Shown here one piece after another: positions 9,774-19,589 of a DNA stretch of 64,000 nucleotides. Under the pieces are notes generated by a model. It was not told the DNA's origin, did no database searches, and saw only the letters and a program-made list of their open reading frames with translations. Position 1 is the stretch's first letter. Each line of letters begins with the position of its first letter. Source of the DNA: Choristoneura fumiferana (taxonomy: Eukaryota; Arthropoda; Insecta; Lepidoptera; Tortricidae); the NCBI RefSeq assembly GCF_025370935.1, contig NC_133490.1, positions 633,445 through 697,444 on the forward strand. Direction: 5' to 3'. The translations under genes were made by a program, and so were the position numbers.

Positions 9774-10160
9774 TAATGTCTGAATTTAAGTTACTCTTTT
9801 ATTTATTTCTAAAAAAAAGGTAACACAGAAAGAATACTTGTTCTTTTTCTTAGTTAACTGGTAACAAATCAACAAAATAATCAATCAATCTGGTGGTCAA
9901 TTGGTTTCAAAGTATCCCATGATATTTATTTATTTTATTTTACATCTTTTGCGAATCAAAAAACAAAAATAACTAAAAAAATCCGTGATCCGTGGCCTTA
10001 GGGTTGAAATGAAATGGAATGAAATAGAGGTTATTTGTCATAAGTGGGTGTGCAGTGGTTTCAATTTAACAGATTATAATAAGATCGCCACTCAGTGCCA
10101 CCAAGTGGCGTACAAATTTCAATTTCAATTAAAAATACATAACATAATATAATTTACAAG

Positions 10161-10317
10161 TAGGTACCTAGTAATATTTTATCTAAGTGCCGTCGGACTC
10201 GGGGGACGGCTAAGGTTAACAGGAAACTAAAGTACATATGTTGTATTTTTTAAAGTATTAACCTTAGCGGTCCCCCGACACCGACGACACTTTGATAAAA
10301 AAATATTACTAGGTACT
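10161..10317. mobile_element. Palindromic MITE
   Basis: The left arm AGGTACCTAGTAATATTTTA ... GGCTAAGGTTAA (10162-10219) is the imperfect inverse of TTAACCTTAGCGGTCCCCCG ... AATATTACTAGGTACT (10258-10317). The arms are about 58 bp and the central spacer about 38 bp. No coding capacity. A single copy is seen here. Confidence 0.65.
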
Positions 10318-10339
10318 TATACTAAATTAACTTATGGCA

Positions 10340-10420
10340 ATTTTGCGGGACATCAGCATAGTCCCCGCGGGATAGGGATAAACGAATTCTTCGCAGATGA
10401 AATCGCGGGCAACAGCTAAG
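10340..10420 (+). mobile_element. Helitron 3' fragment
   Basis: CCCCGCGGGATAGGGATAAA and AATCGCGGGCAACAGCTAAG match the 3' portion of the Helitrons in this window. It ends CTAA rather than CTAG, still within the CTRR rule. The 5' end is missing. Confidence 0.5.
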
Positions 10421-10429
10421 TAGTGCATA

Positions 10430-10575
10430 ATTATTTTTTACTTTTTAGTTGTCTTTATGGAGGCGTTTTTTGTCGGCGTTTTTTTTTCTGGCGTTTATTT
10501 ATTATTTTTGCTGGCGTTTTTTTATGTCGGGGTTTTTTTTTTATTTTTAATTTAAGTTTTTTTTATTGCATGTAT
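10430..10575 (+). repeat. GGCGTTTTTT-type low-complexity tract
   Basis: Repeats of GGCGTTTTTT, spaced irregularly between T-runs. A 60-codon phenylalanine-rich frame here is an artefact of the T-runs. Confidence 0.5.
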
Positions 10576-10604
10576 TTAAAACTGGTAGGCATATTATTTT
10601 TTTA

Positions 10605-10905
10605 AAGTGTATTATTGTGTTGGATATCCTGGCTGCAGCATCAGCTCATCTTGTTGCCACCACTGCATTGTATGTAGAATCAATTACTGTTTAAAACGAA
10701 TCCAACCACGATATATGTGCTATTATTTTTTATAGAGTGTACTAGTGTGCTGGATATCCTGGCTGCAACATCAGCTCATCCTGTTGCCACCATTGCATTG
10801 TATGTAGAATCAAATAATGATCGAAACGAATCCAAACACGATATATCTGCTATGGTTTTATCAAGAATACCTACTAGTGTTCTGGATATCCTGGCTGGAT
10901 AATCT
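10605..10905 (+). repeat. 130-bp tandem repeat, about 2.3 copies
   Basis: TGGATATCCTGGCTG recurs at 10621, 10751 and 10883, giving a period of 130-132 bp. The first two units share GCATTGTATGTAGAATCAA and ACGATATAT tracts. The units are diverged by several substitutions. Confidence 0.75.
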
Positions 10906-10964
10906 TGCATAGTTATATTGCAATATATGGGTGTTTCAAATTTTACATACATGCATACATAAAA

Positions 10965-11592
10965 TCACGCCTCTTTCCCAACGGGGTAGGCAGAGACTAC
11001 ATCCTTCCACTTGCTACGATTCTGGCATACAACTCTCGCTTCCTCTACATTCATTAATCTTTTCATGCATGCACGTCGGTTTAGAGTATTCCTGACCCGA
11101 CCTTTCTTCAGAACGTCCCCGATTTGATCGTGGTACGTTTGTCTAGGCCTTCCTCTCCCAACGTTCCCATTCACGCTCGTCTTATAGATCTGCTTAGTCA
11201 ATCTGTTTTCATTCATTCTCTCAATCCGTGTGACTAAATTTTCATTTACACCACAGCGTTCCCTTATCGCACTATTTCTAATTCTGTCACTCAATTTCAC
11301 ACCTAACATACTTCTTAACGCTCTCATTTCTACCGAATTTATTGTACTCTGATGCCTTTCCTGCCACACCCAACTTTCACTTCCATACATGAGTGTTGGT
11401 ACCAGCACGAGCCAGACGAGCCAGACGAGCTCTTTTGGAGATTTTCTGGCTATGAAAGTGTGCAACGCTCCATTCACTACGTTACCAGCCTTTACTCTCC
11501 TTTCAATATCACTTTCACATTTACATCCCTAGTAAACATAGATCCCAGGTACACAAATTCATTCACTTGCTCCAAGTTTTCAAATTTTAGGT
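10965..11592 (-). mobile_element. Non-LTR retrotransposon RT C-terminal remnant (LINE-K)
   Basis: The minus-strand translation gives a C-terminal reverse-transcriptase tail typical of lepidopteran non-LTR elements: LVPTLMYGSESWVWQ, LSDRIRNSAIRERCGV, a GRGRPRQTYHDQIG motif and a final SAYPVGKEA before the stop at 10965-10967. Upstream (about 11525-11590) an EFVYLGSMFTRD segment continues in another frame, showing a frameshift. A short in-frame deletion removes the GMLAWFGHVER segment that the copy at 50266-50581 keeps. The catalytic YADD part is absent, so this is dead, 5'-truncated DNA. Its 3' end is at the left, followed by a (TATG)n-like tail. Confidence 0.75.
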
Positions 11593-11670
11593 CCTAAATA
11601 TGTTTGGCAGAAGAGTAAATACCCGTTATGCGTCTAAGATTCCTACCGCGGCGAACAAAAAAGCTGATGA

Positions 11671-11855
11671 TCTTGAAATGGCTGAACCGATTTTGATAAA
11701 ACATGTCTAAGAACCATCGCTAGAAAACCTGCTTTCAAATAAAAAAAAAACGCATTCAAATCGGTCCACCGTTTAAGAGCTACTGTGCCACAGACAGACA
11801 CACATAGCGGTCAAACTTATTGCGTCCCCCCTCTTTTTGCGTCGGGGGTTAAAAA
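11671..11855 (-). repeat. Dispersed repeat with GACGCAAAAAGAGG start
   Basis: On the minus strand it runs from AACCCCCGACGCAAAAAGAG through TGTGTCTGTCTGTGGCAC, GCTCTTAAACGG and TCTAGCGATGGTTCTTAGAC to a TCGGTTCAGCCATTTC tract. Copies are at 35152-35300, 36397-36560, 53650-53860 and 58430-58625. No protein is encoded. It is a common lepidopteran-type repeat whose class is unclear; Helitron-like is possible. Confidence 0.6.
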
Positions 11856-11927
11856 TGAGCTTTAGTCCCAATATGCAGAGACTAAAGTAACAATGTTAAG
11901 AGGATGAGAATTAAAAAATATATTATA

Positions 11928-12050
11928 TTCTATTGCTTCCCCCGAAAAGCGCATAAGTACTTAGTATTTTTTTTTTATTAAAATCGTTAGTTTCCGAGAT
12001 CCCCGAAATAAATAAATAAGAATTGCTCGTTTAAAGGTATTAGATAAAGG
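11928..12050 (+). repeat. Direct repeat bracketing gene 2 block, left copy
   Basis: TATTCTATTGCTTCCCCCGA, AAGCGCATAAGTA, GTTAGTTTCCGAGATCCCCG and AAGAATTGCTCGTTTAAAGG recur in the same order at 16005-16125. The last part is also the start of the copy 1 block (5745). The pair flanks the gene 2 duplicate. Confidence 0.7.
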
Positions 12051-12377
12051 ATGGTTTAAATTAAAAGGATGAACGTGAGAGATAGAATGTTTAAATAAGG
12101 TGCCCGTTAAGGGAAATATTGTAGCGGTTGTAATTTTGGATTATGGGGATAAAAAGGAGCCTACGTCTTATTCCAGACTCCGTTATCTACATACCTACCA
12201 AATTTCCTCCAAATCTGTCCAGCTGTAATTTTGCATAAGAATTACAGTTGTTTTAATGCTGTCTCTTTGTTTCGTCCGAATAAACAGAGATGTGAAACAG
12301 GCCCTTCATATTCTTCTAAACAGTAATTGTCAGCACTCAGATCTAAACAGTTTTATACAGTCTGAAACATTGAAAGC

Positions 12378-12553
12378 AGTGGTGGTAGGACCTTGTGCAA
12401 GGTCCGCCCAGATTGCTACCACCATCTTGTTCGCTAATCCTGCCGTGAAGCAGCTGTGCTTGCACTGTTGTGTTTCGGCGTGGAGAGTAAGACAGCCGGT
12501 AAAATTACTGGCATTTGAGGTATCCCATCTTAGGCCTCTAGGTTGGCAACGCA
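12378..12553. repeat. LINE-P repeat copy (inverse of 2327-2603)
   Basis: GTAGGACCTTGTGCAAGGTC, AATCCTGCCGTGAAGCAGC and GAGGTATCCCATCTTAGGCC are the inverse of the copy at 2327-2603. It lies between the two matching parts of the gene 2 block, so it is specific to that block. Long frames in it on both strands are repeat artefacts. Confidence 0.6.
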
Positions 12554-13217
12554 TCTGAGTCTTGAATAAAAAGCGGACTGTAGATTCTTGCTGGTAAGTA
12601 TAATTCGGAATTAAATTGTAAGAACGTTACAGTCGTTATGAATTTGAGAATTCAGAAGGTAACAAGAATGATAAGTCAAGTTTTATACAAATCTGCAATG
12701 TTGCTATATAGAAAATTATCAACACAAACACTCCATTTAACGCAATTGAAGAAAAATTAGTTTTATATTGATTGTAATTGGTTATAACATTTATTTATAA
12801 TTATTTGACTAACTACATTTAAGTAGCTTTTATATAGATGATTTTATTGTACATACTTTTAATAATAAAAAAATAAATAAGAATTTAGGATAAAAATTAA
12901 CTATTTTTTTTTAACGATTCTTAACACAAGCAGAACATTTAACTAACTATGCCAGATAGCAAGAACTTACTAACGAATGATCAAATGTTACCTTTGCACA
13001 AAATCGCTAATGACACTGTACTCGTAGTATTTGAATTCCCCAACGAAGAAAAGACCCCAAGACCAGAAAGTCATTAAAAGATAATGTAAAATTAATGTTA
13101 TATACCACATTTTTATAAATAAAAGCAATCAAGCGAATGAAATAAAGAAATCCCGATGACGCTATCAATGGACAGGTATTGTATAAAAAGTAATTAAGCA
13201 AATGAGTTTTGAATGCA

Positions 13218-13223
13218 TATATA
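13218..13223 (+). promoter_or_regulatory. TATA box of gene 2
   Basis: TATATA in ATGCATATATAGGTAA lies 63 nt before the ATG at 13281, the same spacing as in gene 1. About 60 bp upstream, the 58 bp found at 6629-6686 in gene 1 are missing here, with GAT at the junction (13155). Confidence 0.7.
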
Positions 13224-13280
13224 GGTAAATTGAGAAACGCTGAGGTTATTGTTGCATTGTTTGTGGTGAAAGGAACAACT

Positions 13281-15042
13281 ATGAAATTTCTGGTGAGTTT
13301 AATATACAACTTTATTTCTCTATTCAAAGTAATTTATTAATATACAGTAACTAGAAAACATTGAAAAAAATAACAGAAAAGATACAGCTGGGCTCCAAGA
13401 ATTTAACCTTAATTGAAAATTGATATTAAAAATTGCCATTCACAGTGAAATTTCTCTACGTGTTCTCGAGACGGTTATCTAAAAATCGGTTAGAAACGGG
13501 AAACCCGTGAAAATAAACAGAAAAATCTAGAAGTAAAAAAATCCGAAGTTCGGTAGTGATCGAACAACATTAAATTAGATTTTGGTGATGAAGTAAATAA
13601 ATCTTACAAGCACCAAAATAACTTTGAACAGCTTAAGTTTTTGTGTCTTTTATAATTTTGTGTCTCGAGGGTTCTCTGTTTCCAAACCATCATAATTTTC
13701 ATTTTAACTTTCTTTTAAATTGATCTTTCTTTTTCATAGGATTTATTTTGCTGTAACTTCTTAATATTGAATTAATTTCTAAAATAACATCAAGAATAAC
13801 ATCCTATTTCTCGAAACATTTCATCAATATTTAGGTTCAAATCACTTTTTACTATCATTATTTGTATGTAAGCATAATGTGTAAAGTTCCAGATGACCTA
13901 AATATGTATTTTCTCTTTCTTATTGTTGTCATACTTTGATTCCAGTTGCTAACCATTGCCTGCGCGGTCGCGGTTTCCGCTAAGCCGTATGGCCCCATCC
14001 ACCAGTCTTATATCCCACCAGTGGGCATAGGAGGCATCGGGTCTGGGTTGGGCGGCGGTTTGGGCGGCGGCTTGGGTGGTGTTGGTGTGGGCCCTGGTCT
14101 GGGTGTGGGTGGCCTGGGCAGTGGCTTAGGCTTTGGCGGTATTGGACAGCAACTGGGGGCTGGCCAGTTCGGGGGTGGACAGCAGTTCGGTGGTGGAGCT
14201 TCAGGGTTCGGAAGCCAAGGTGCCGCGGGAGGTGGCAGTTCAGGATTCAGCCAAGGCGGACAGCAGAGCAGCTTTCAACAGGTAAGAGACTTCTTGGCAA
14301 AATCAATAAAAACCCATTCATAATGTTATAGAAATCACACCTCTTTCGCATAGTTTGTTTTCTTTTTTTTATATCACATTGTTGGAATAAACGAATTCTG
14401 GCAGTTATAATCTACGTTAATGAATGTAAAGAGAGTTAAACGTAGAAAACCGGTATACAGTCAATTTGATAAAACAATTCATTTTTCAACTGTCTCTTTG
14501 GCCATTAATGATAATGATTCAAGTTTAATTGATTCTATAATTACAAGTAAACACTAATTTTCACAACGTCGTGTTACAGCGCGTGCCAATTGTTACTCTC
14601 GTAATTTCAAACAAGCCAAATACGTACTATAATATAATATGCCTAGTGTAAAAATGCCACTCTGAGATAATATAGGAGACCAGTCACTAAAAGAACCAAA
14701 AGTTGAAGGTTACTTAAACGTTGCACTATCTGACTCAATAGATAAGTATTGTATGTAAAATACGGTGGATACAAGTGGTAAGTTGTCGTTCATTGTGGCG
14801 ATCTAAGGAGGAGGCTTTTGTTCAGCAGCGGACGTCTTCCAAATGATGATGAAAATACTTAGCAAACATTAAAATGGTTTTGCCATTTACAGGTGACTTC
14901 AGCCCAGCAGTCTTCCGGAGGTGCCTCAGGTGGTCAGTCAGGCTTCGGCACCCAGGGTGGCCAAGGAGGCTTTAATAACTTCCAGCAGGGAGGCTCTGGC
15001 TTCGGAGGAAGCGGTTTCGGCAGCAGCTTAGTTGGGAAGTAA
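13281..15042 (+). CDS. Gene 2: secreted glycine-rich protein, 165 aa, three exons
   Basis: The exons are 13281-13292 (ATG AAA TTT CTG), 13946-14281 and 14893-15042 (TAA 15040-15042). The introns are 653 and 611 bp, phase 0, with GTGAGT...CAG and GTAAGA...CAG sites. The signal peptide is about 16 residues, ending VAVSA before KPYG. The mature protein of about 149 residues begins with KPYGPIHQSYIPPVG. It continues into a Gly-Leu-Gly repeat region (about residues 30-67) that gene 1 lacks, then the shared Gly/Gln/Ser/Phe region. The last exon differs from gene 1 at three residues (A/T, S/G, H/F). No cysteine is present. The low-complexity glycine repeats and secretion signal suggest an extracellular structural or coating protein, but no named family is recognised. 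Gene 2 has the longer exon 2 and no 3' UTR insertion. Confidence 0.85.
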
Positions 15043-15140
15043 AGAAAACGAAGAATCACCACAGCAGACTACACACACGCAAAAACTACAGCCACAAGAA
15101 GCCATAAGATTATTATTGCACCCCACAAAGAAGAAACTCG

Positions 15141-15146
15141 AATAAA
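15141..15146 (+). terminator. Proximal poly(A) signal of gene 2
   Basis: AATAAA in AACTCGAATAAAGCAAAG, matching 9601-9606 of gene 1. Confidence 0.55.
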
Positions 15147-15208
15147 GCAAAGAAGTAGATGATGGAAGAACTGGTTTATAATGAAGACGAAGAGTGAAGA
15201 AGTGAGCA

Positions 15209-15264
15209 GAGCACTCAACCTCTATATAAGGCGCATTGCCTTAGAGAGGTTGAGTTGAGTGCTC
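15209..15264 (+). promoter_or_regulatory. 3' stem-loop of gene 2
   Basis: Same left arm as gene 1 (GAGCACTCAACCTCT at 15209) and same AAGGC-GCATT-GCCTT core. The right arm has extra AG and TTGAG copies (AGAGAGGTTGAGTTGAGTGC), which create bulges. It lies between the two poly(A) signals, as in gene 1. Confidence 0.55.
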
Positions 15265-15309
15265 ACTATTCTCCTGTATTGAAGAGATGAACTGATTTTT
15301 GAGGAAAAC

Positions 15310-15315
15310 AATAAA
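15310..15315 (+). terminator. Distal poly(A) signal of gene 2
   Basis: AATAAA in GGAAAACAATAAATAATAAT, matching 9768-9773. Just downstream is an AT-rich insertion of about 75 bp absent from gene 1. Confidence 0.5.
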
Positions 15316-15540
15316 TAATAATAATAATAAAATGTATTTATTCAGATAACTAGGATCCATCAGTTGTTAGTATTACTTAATATAAATAATGTCTGAATTA
15401 AGTTACTCTTTTATTTATTTCCAAAAAAAGGGTAACACAGAAAGAATACTTGTTCTTTTTCTTAGTTAACTGGTTACGTCTTTTGCAAATTAAAAAAACA
15501 AAAATAACTAAAAATTTCAGTGAACCTTAACTTTAGGGTT

Positions 15541-16004
15541 TAGAATTTTGTTGAAGTTTCTTTAATTTTTCTTAATCGATTAGCTTAAATTAGATACAAA
15601 CCCAAGCTAGATCATTGTTGTAAATGTACTGATTTGTAGTGTTTTATTTAAAAAAATTGTAGATTGTTCAACAAGGGACTAAAACAAGCCATAATGACAC
15701 GAGATATTTAGAGTTTTCGAGTGGCATTATGTTTGTTTAGTCTCGCGTTAAGCACTACTTTTCACTTTGAATGCGAGGAAAAAAAACAATGTTTTGTTCA
15801 AAATTACAATACTTATTTATTACTTTTTAAAAACGTACGAGGCCATCTGTTCAAAATTCAAATACTTAGCAAAAAAAAAATGTTGCGCTGTTTTTTCTTT
15901 TCTTTTATTGTTTATGAAGTGACGCTTTAAAAGCTTGCATATTTAGCCAACAGTTTCAAAATTGAAAACTAGGACTTTGCATAATAAAATTAATGAATCC
16001 TTAA
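15541..16004. other. No feature recognised
   Basis: AT-rich, past the end of paralogue similarity. A 69-codon frame at 15721-15930 has no domain and AT-driven composition. Confidence 0.4.
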
Positions 16005-16125
16005 TATTCTACTGCTTCCCCCGGAAAGCGCATAAGTAGTATTTTTTTATTGAAATCGTTAGTTTCCGAGATCCCTGAAATAAATAAACAAGAATTGCTC
16101 GTTTAAAGGTGTAGATATCTAGATG
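16005..16125 (+). repeat. Direct repeat bracketing gene 2 block, right copy
   Basis: Matches 11928-12050. Similarity fades after AAGAATTGCTCGTTTAAAGG, so either a third block was cut off here or this is an independent copy of a dispersed repeat. Confidence 0.65.
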
Positions 16126-16241
16126 GATAACGTGAAGGTTTATTATATTTAACCGACGGAAAAAAGAGAGGATAGGAAACTAACCAACCTACCGACTTAG
16201 AACACAATGTTTTAGACTATCGCGTTTATTATTAATTTTAG

Positions 16242-16328
16242 GATTTAAATTCGGGTTTCTAAAACAATCGAAGAAAAAACGAGCTTCTCTAAAATCAAGG
16301 TACGCGGCACAAAACCCGAATTTAAATC
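16242..16328. repeat. Inverted repeat, 17-bp perfect arms
   Basis: GATTTAAATTCGGGTTT (16242-16258) and AAACCCGAATTTAAATC (16312-16328) flank 53 bp. This is possibly a very small MITE. Confidence 0.55.
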
Positions 16329-16329
16329 A

Positions 16330-17025
16330 TAATATTAGAGAAGGTAGACTCAAGACGACATATAGTTTTTATGTTTGACGCTTTCTACTTAAACTGACAA
16401 ATAAAAACAAGTTTGTATGTTGAACTGTGACATTTGTCGTATTTTTGCTTGGAAATCAACTTTTCTGAACGGAATTTTTCTTCAAAAACTTGTGTTTGTT
16501 AAGGAAGACGAAGTATCCACTTATTGTTACCAGGACTGCGTCGGCAGCTGTTCCTAAATCGGCTAAGTACCTGAAATAAAGAAAAGTTTTGTTAGAGAAA
16601 TCTTATCATATTCAGAAACATTTAACAACGCATTGCAGATTTGGACGTATTTATATAAGCGCATTTTGTGACACGTGTATGAGACTGTGGCGATTATTCT
16701 CGCAACTTATCCTATTAAGCACACAGATTAAAAATAATTTGTGTAATAATAATAATGAAAAAATAATTACGCAATAAATAATAAAATAATAACTATGTAC
16801 TTAATAATTAAAATTATAATAAAAATTGTAATATATTAATAATCGTAATTAATATAATCGAATTAATTTAATGAGAACAATCATAATATAATTGTATAAT
16901 AATTCAGTTAAAATAATCATGTCTCAATAATCGGTTAATAATTGGATTAAATTAATCACATAATACTATAATAATAATCATGATGATGATGATGAATCGT
17001 AATAATTCTTATATTATATTAGATC
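16330..17025. other. No gene; AT/ATAATA-rich tract 16740-17010
   Basis: The second half is a long AATAAT/TAATTA-rich tract with a (GAT)n run at 16980-16994. Nothing else is recognised. Confidence 0.45.
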
Positions 17026-17457
17026 AATAAGGGCTATCGTTTTTTGTCTCACTAGATGGCGCACTGTTGCGTGAGGTTTTCAAGTATGGCTTTCAAAGTC
17101 TGTTATTACGGGCGTGAAAACAAAGTTTAGATTAAAATCATATTTAATATACCTTAAAACCGTACCATAAAAATATTGAGCATGCCACAGTGTTGCATAG
17201 TCCCCGTTTTGTTCGGAAAAAAGGGAGGACAAAGGTTTGCGAAAGACAAACTGTCTCAAAACACAGACATTCATTGCCCCGGAACGCATATTTGCCATAA
17301 TTAAATTCAGATATTGCAAAATTTTCACAAAATTATTCTAATTATAAATAAACCCGCGTCCGCGTAGCTCACCCAAAAACTATGAGATTTGACATTTCGG
17401 AGACCTCACGCTACACTAGCGCCTCTAGCGGCGATTATATACGCGATAGCCCTTATT
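17026..17457. mobile_element. MITE-J copy 1
   Basis: A 432-bp element with a 14-bp perfect terminal inverted repeat, AATAAGGGCTATCG ... CGATAGCCCTTATT. It is about 90% like 18967-19391 by eye. The ends carry GTCTCACTAGATGGCGCACT and ACACTAGCGCCTCTAGCGGC. Minus-strand frames here are not coding. Confidence 0.75.
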
Positions 17458-17589
17458 GTTATTTTCTATTGTTATTTATATCAATATTACGTGTTTAAAT
17501 ACATGTCAGAATAAATATGAATATAGTAAAAAATCCAATCATTGTTAATATTTACGTCACTAAAAATAATTATGTCAAAATGTATGTCA

Positions 17590-18480
17590 GCGGACAGTGC
17601 AACTTAGTTTTCTTATTAGGGATTTACACCATCTGATCTTTTGTTGGATGCGCGAGCACCGTGAATCGGTATACGCCGGCGCAGCGAGCCCGCTTGGCCG
17701 GCGCGCGCGCCAGTCGATATTCACGAACGACGCGGAGCCTACGTTCATAGTAAAAGAGAACAAAGTTGGTTCACTACGAACAAACGTACATCGCGCGGCT
17801 TAAATGCGTGCGCGCCGGTTGGCGCCGGTACGTACACACCCGCCGCACGCAACGCACACACTGATAATTTAAGAAGGATTAAGTTTTCTTTAGTCAAGGC
17901 GCGCTACCGTCGGTGCCGTACGTTTCGATTTTAGCTCGCTCGTCTTGCGCTCGCTTCGCGAGATGATCACCTTTTACGTTCGCGTACTCGTACTTACGTA
18001 TTTTTTGTATTAGGTATACTTGTAAATTTGTAGTATATAAGTGTAGTGATAGTTTCGTTCAAGGACACGAAAAAATAATAGATACCTACCTAACTATAAA
18101 CAATATAGTTATAGTATTATGTATCGGAAACATAAGTACCTAGTATGTACACAGTCGCCATCACTTCGGCGAATTTATAAATAATATTTTTAAATTTAGT
18201 ATAATAATAATAATAGAGAGGCAAAGAATCTGGTTTCTCTAGACACATATTAGTCAATTTAAAGTTAACTTTCATACTAAAATTATTTGCCGGTAGGTAA
18301 TTACTTAATCTAAAATAGACATCGACAACCCTAGGCGTCCGCGCCGGAGTAGGCAGTTAAGTCTCCTAAAGGGTCGGAGTGTGCACTTGTTCTCTTTTAC
18401 TATGCTACGTTCGTATGCCCTATTACAAACGCTTCCGAGTTGCATCGTTCGCTGCAAATGCTTGTGCCTCGCTAATCGAA
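17590..18480. other. CpG-rich region, possible promoter or GC-rich repeat
   Basis: 17640-17990 is unusually rich in C, G and CpG for this window (CGCGCGCGCC, GGCGCCGGTACG, CGCTCGTCTTGCGCTCGCTT), with a second moderate patch at 18320-18480. An inverted match, CATAGTAAAAGAGAACAA near 17744 against TTGTTCTCTTTTACTATG near 18396, links the two patches. TATATAAG at about 18032 could be a TATA box. No coding exon is identified. It may be a promoter CpG island or a GC-rich mobile element. Confidence 0.35.
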
Positions 18481-18483
18481 AGA

Positions 18484-18508
18484 AAGAAGAAAGAAAGAAA
18501 GAAAGAAG
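18484..18508 (+). repeat. (GAAA)n microsatellite
   Basis: AGAAAGAAAGAAAGAAAGAA run. It is followed by GACATTTATTCACTTACACA, a tail also seen in similar form near 23085 and 46915. Confidence 0.6.
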
Positions 18509-18839
18509 ACATTTATTCACTTACACAGAAGACACACATATACAGAAAAATTAACACAAATAAAATAAAAAATCGCTAGTATATTCTTCCAATCCTTCTA
18601 AACTGTTGCTTGTGCCTGTGCTAATTGTTTCTTCCGTGTAAGTACTGCCTGATTATAAATTAAGTGCAAGAACAATTTGCGATTTCTTTACCCGCGCGGA
18701 CTATATTTAAAGTAAGCACTACACCATACAAGTACAAGACCTATGTTCATGATGATGATGATGATTGGTCAGTTTGCACAATCTGTTTCGTTGATAGAAA
18801 AACGCTACCGTATCACTAGAACCGGGAAATTATGAGCAG

Positions 18840-18966
18840 CGTGGCTTTCTCTGTTCATTGCGCGGCCGAGACGCTCGTCGCTCAATGGTCACCAGCCAGA
18901 ACAAGCAATGAGAAGAGAATACGCCCGACGCGCCGCTGCCCGCTGGCGGCCAGTTCGCAGCCTAAC
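18840..18966. other. GC-rich patch before MITE-J copy 2
   Basis: It contains TGCGCGGCCGAGACGCTCGT and CGCCCGACGCGCCGCTGCCC. No frame or motif can be assigned. Confidence 0.3.
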
Positions 18967-19391
18967 AATGAGGGCTATCGTTTTTTGTCTCACTAGATGG
19001 CGCACTGTTGCGTGAGGTTTTTAAGTGTGGCTTTCAGAGTCTGTTATTACGGGCGTTAAAACAAAGTTTAGATTAAAACCATATTTAAAATACCTTAAAA
19101 CCGTACCATAAAAATATCCAGCAACCACAGTGTTGCTTAGTCCCGTTTTGTTCTGAAAAAAGGGAGGACAAAAGTTTCCGAAAAACAAAACTGTCTCAAA
19201 ACACAGACATTCATTGCCCCGTAACGCATAATTGCCATAATTAATTTCAGGTAATGCAAAATATTCACCAAAAAAATCTAATTATAAATAAACCCGCGTA
19301 GCTCACCCAAAAACTATGAGATTTGACATTTCGGAGACCTCACGCTACACTAGCGCCTCTAGCGGCGAATTCATTCGCGATAGCCCTCATT
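18967..19391. mobile_element. MITE-J copy 2
   Basis: A 425-bp relative of 17026-17457. Its ends read AATGAGGGCTATCG ... CGATAGCCCTCATT, still perfectly inverse although the fourth base differs from copy 1 at both ends. Confidence 0.75.
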
Positions 19392-19419
19392 AAGTTAAAT
19401 CATAAGCTTCTTACTTTTA

Positions 19420-19560
19420 GGGGCTGTTTCACCATCCATTGATTAGCGTTAACCGACGGTTAAATGTGATGCCGTCTCCGTCTATTCGAACAAAACAAAT
19501 AGAGACAGCATCACATTTAACCGTCAGTTAACACTAATCAATGGATGGTGAAACAGCCCC
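19420..19560. mobile_element. PIF/Harbinger-like palindromic MITE, copy 1
   Basis: The terminal inverted repeat is GGGGCTGTTTCACCATCCAT, extending through GATTAGCGTTAAC. It is flanked by a TTA duplication (19417-19419 and 19561-19563). A 3-bp TWA target site with GGG-starting ends fits the PIF/Harbinger superfamily. Nearly all of its 141 bp is one palindrome. It is paired with 56948-57088. Confidence 0.8.
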
Positions 19561-19589
19561 TTAGACTCCAACACGGGTAGCACTCAAAA

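Larger units (their letters stand above)
5745..10000 (+). repeat. Duplicated block, copy 1 (contains gene 1)
   Basis: Sequence from AGAATTGCTCGTTTAAAGGT at 5745 to the AACAAAAATAACTAAAAA tract near 9990 is matched in order by 12016-15540. The strongly matching parts are 5745-5990 with 12016-12250, and 6400-10000 with 12937-15540, including promoter, three exons, introns and 3' UTR. Unmatched parts of this copy are 5990-6400, 6629-6686, 7345-7405, about 8062-8285, about 8370-8560 and 8894-9527. Of these, 8894-9527 is a clear insertion. Confidence 0.8.
12016..15540 (+). repeat. Duplicated block, copy 2 (contains gene 2)
   Basis: This matches 5745-10000 in order (see that entry). It lacks the 3' UTR foldback element, the intron insertions and 58 bp of upstream DNA. 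It has its own unmatched segment at about 12250-12935, which includes a LINE-P copy at 12378-12553, and a small AT-rich insertion at about 15312-15387. Confidence 0.8.

Noticed and set aside
6813..15042. Chorion gene pair
   Set aside because: Lepidopteran chorion genes are usually two-exon, divergent pairs with cysteine-containing or characteristic central domains. These genes are three-exon, in the same orientation and cysteine-free.
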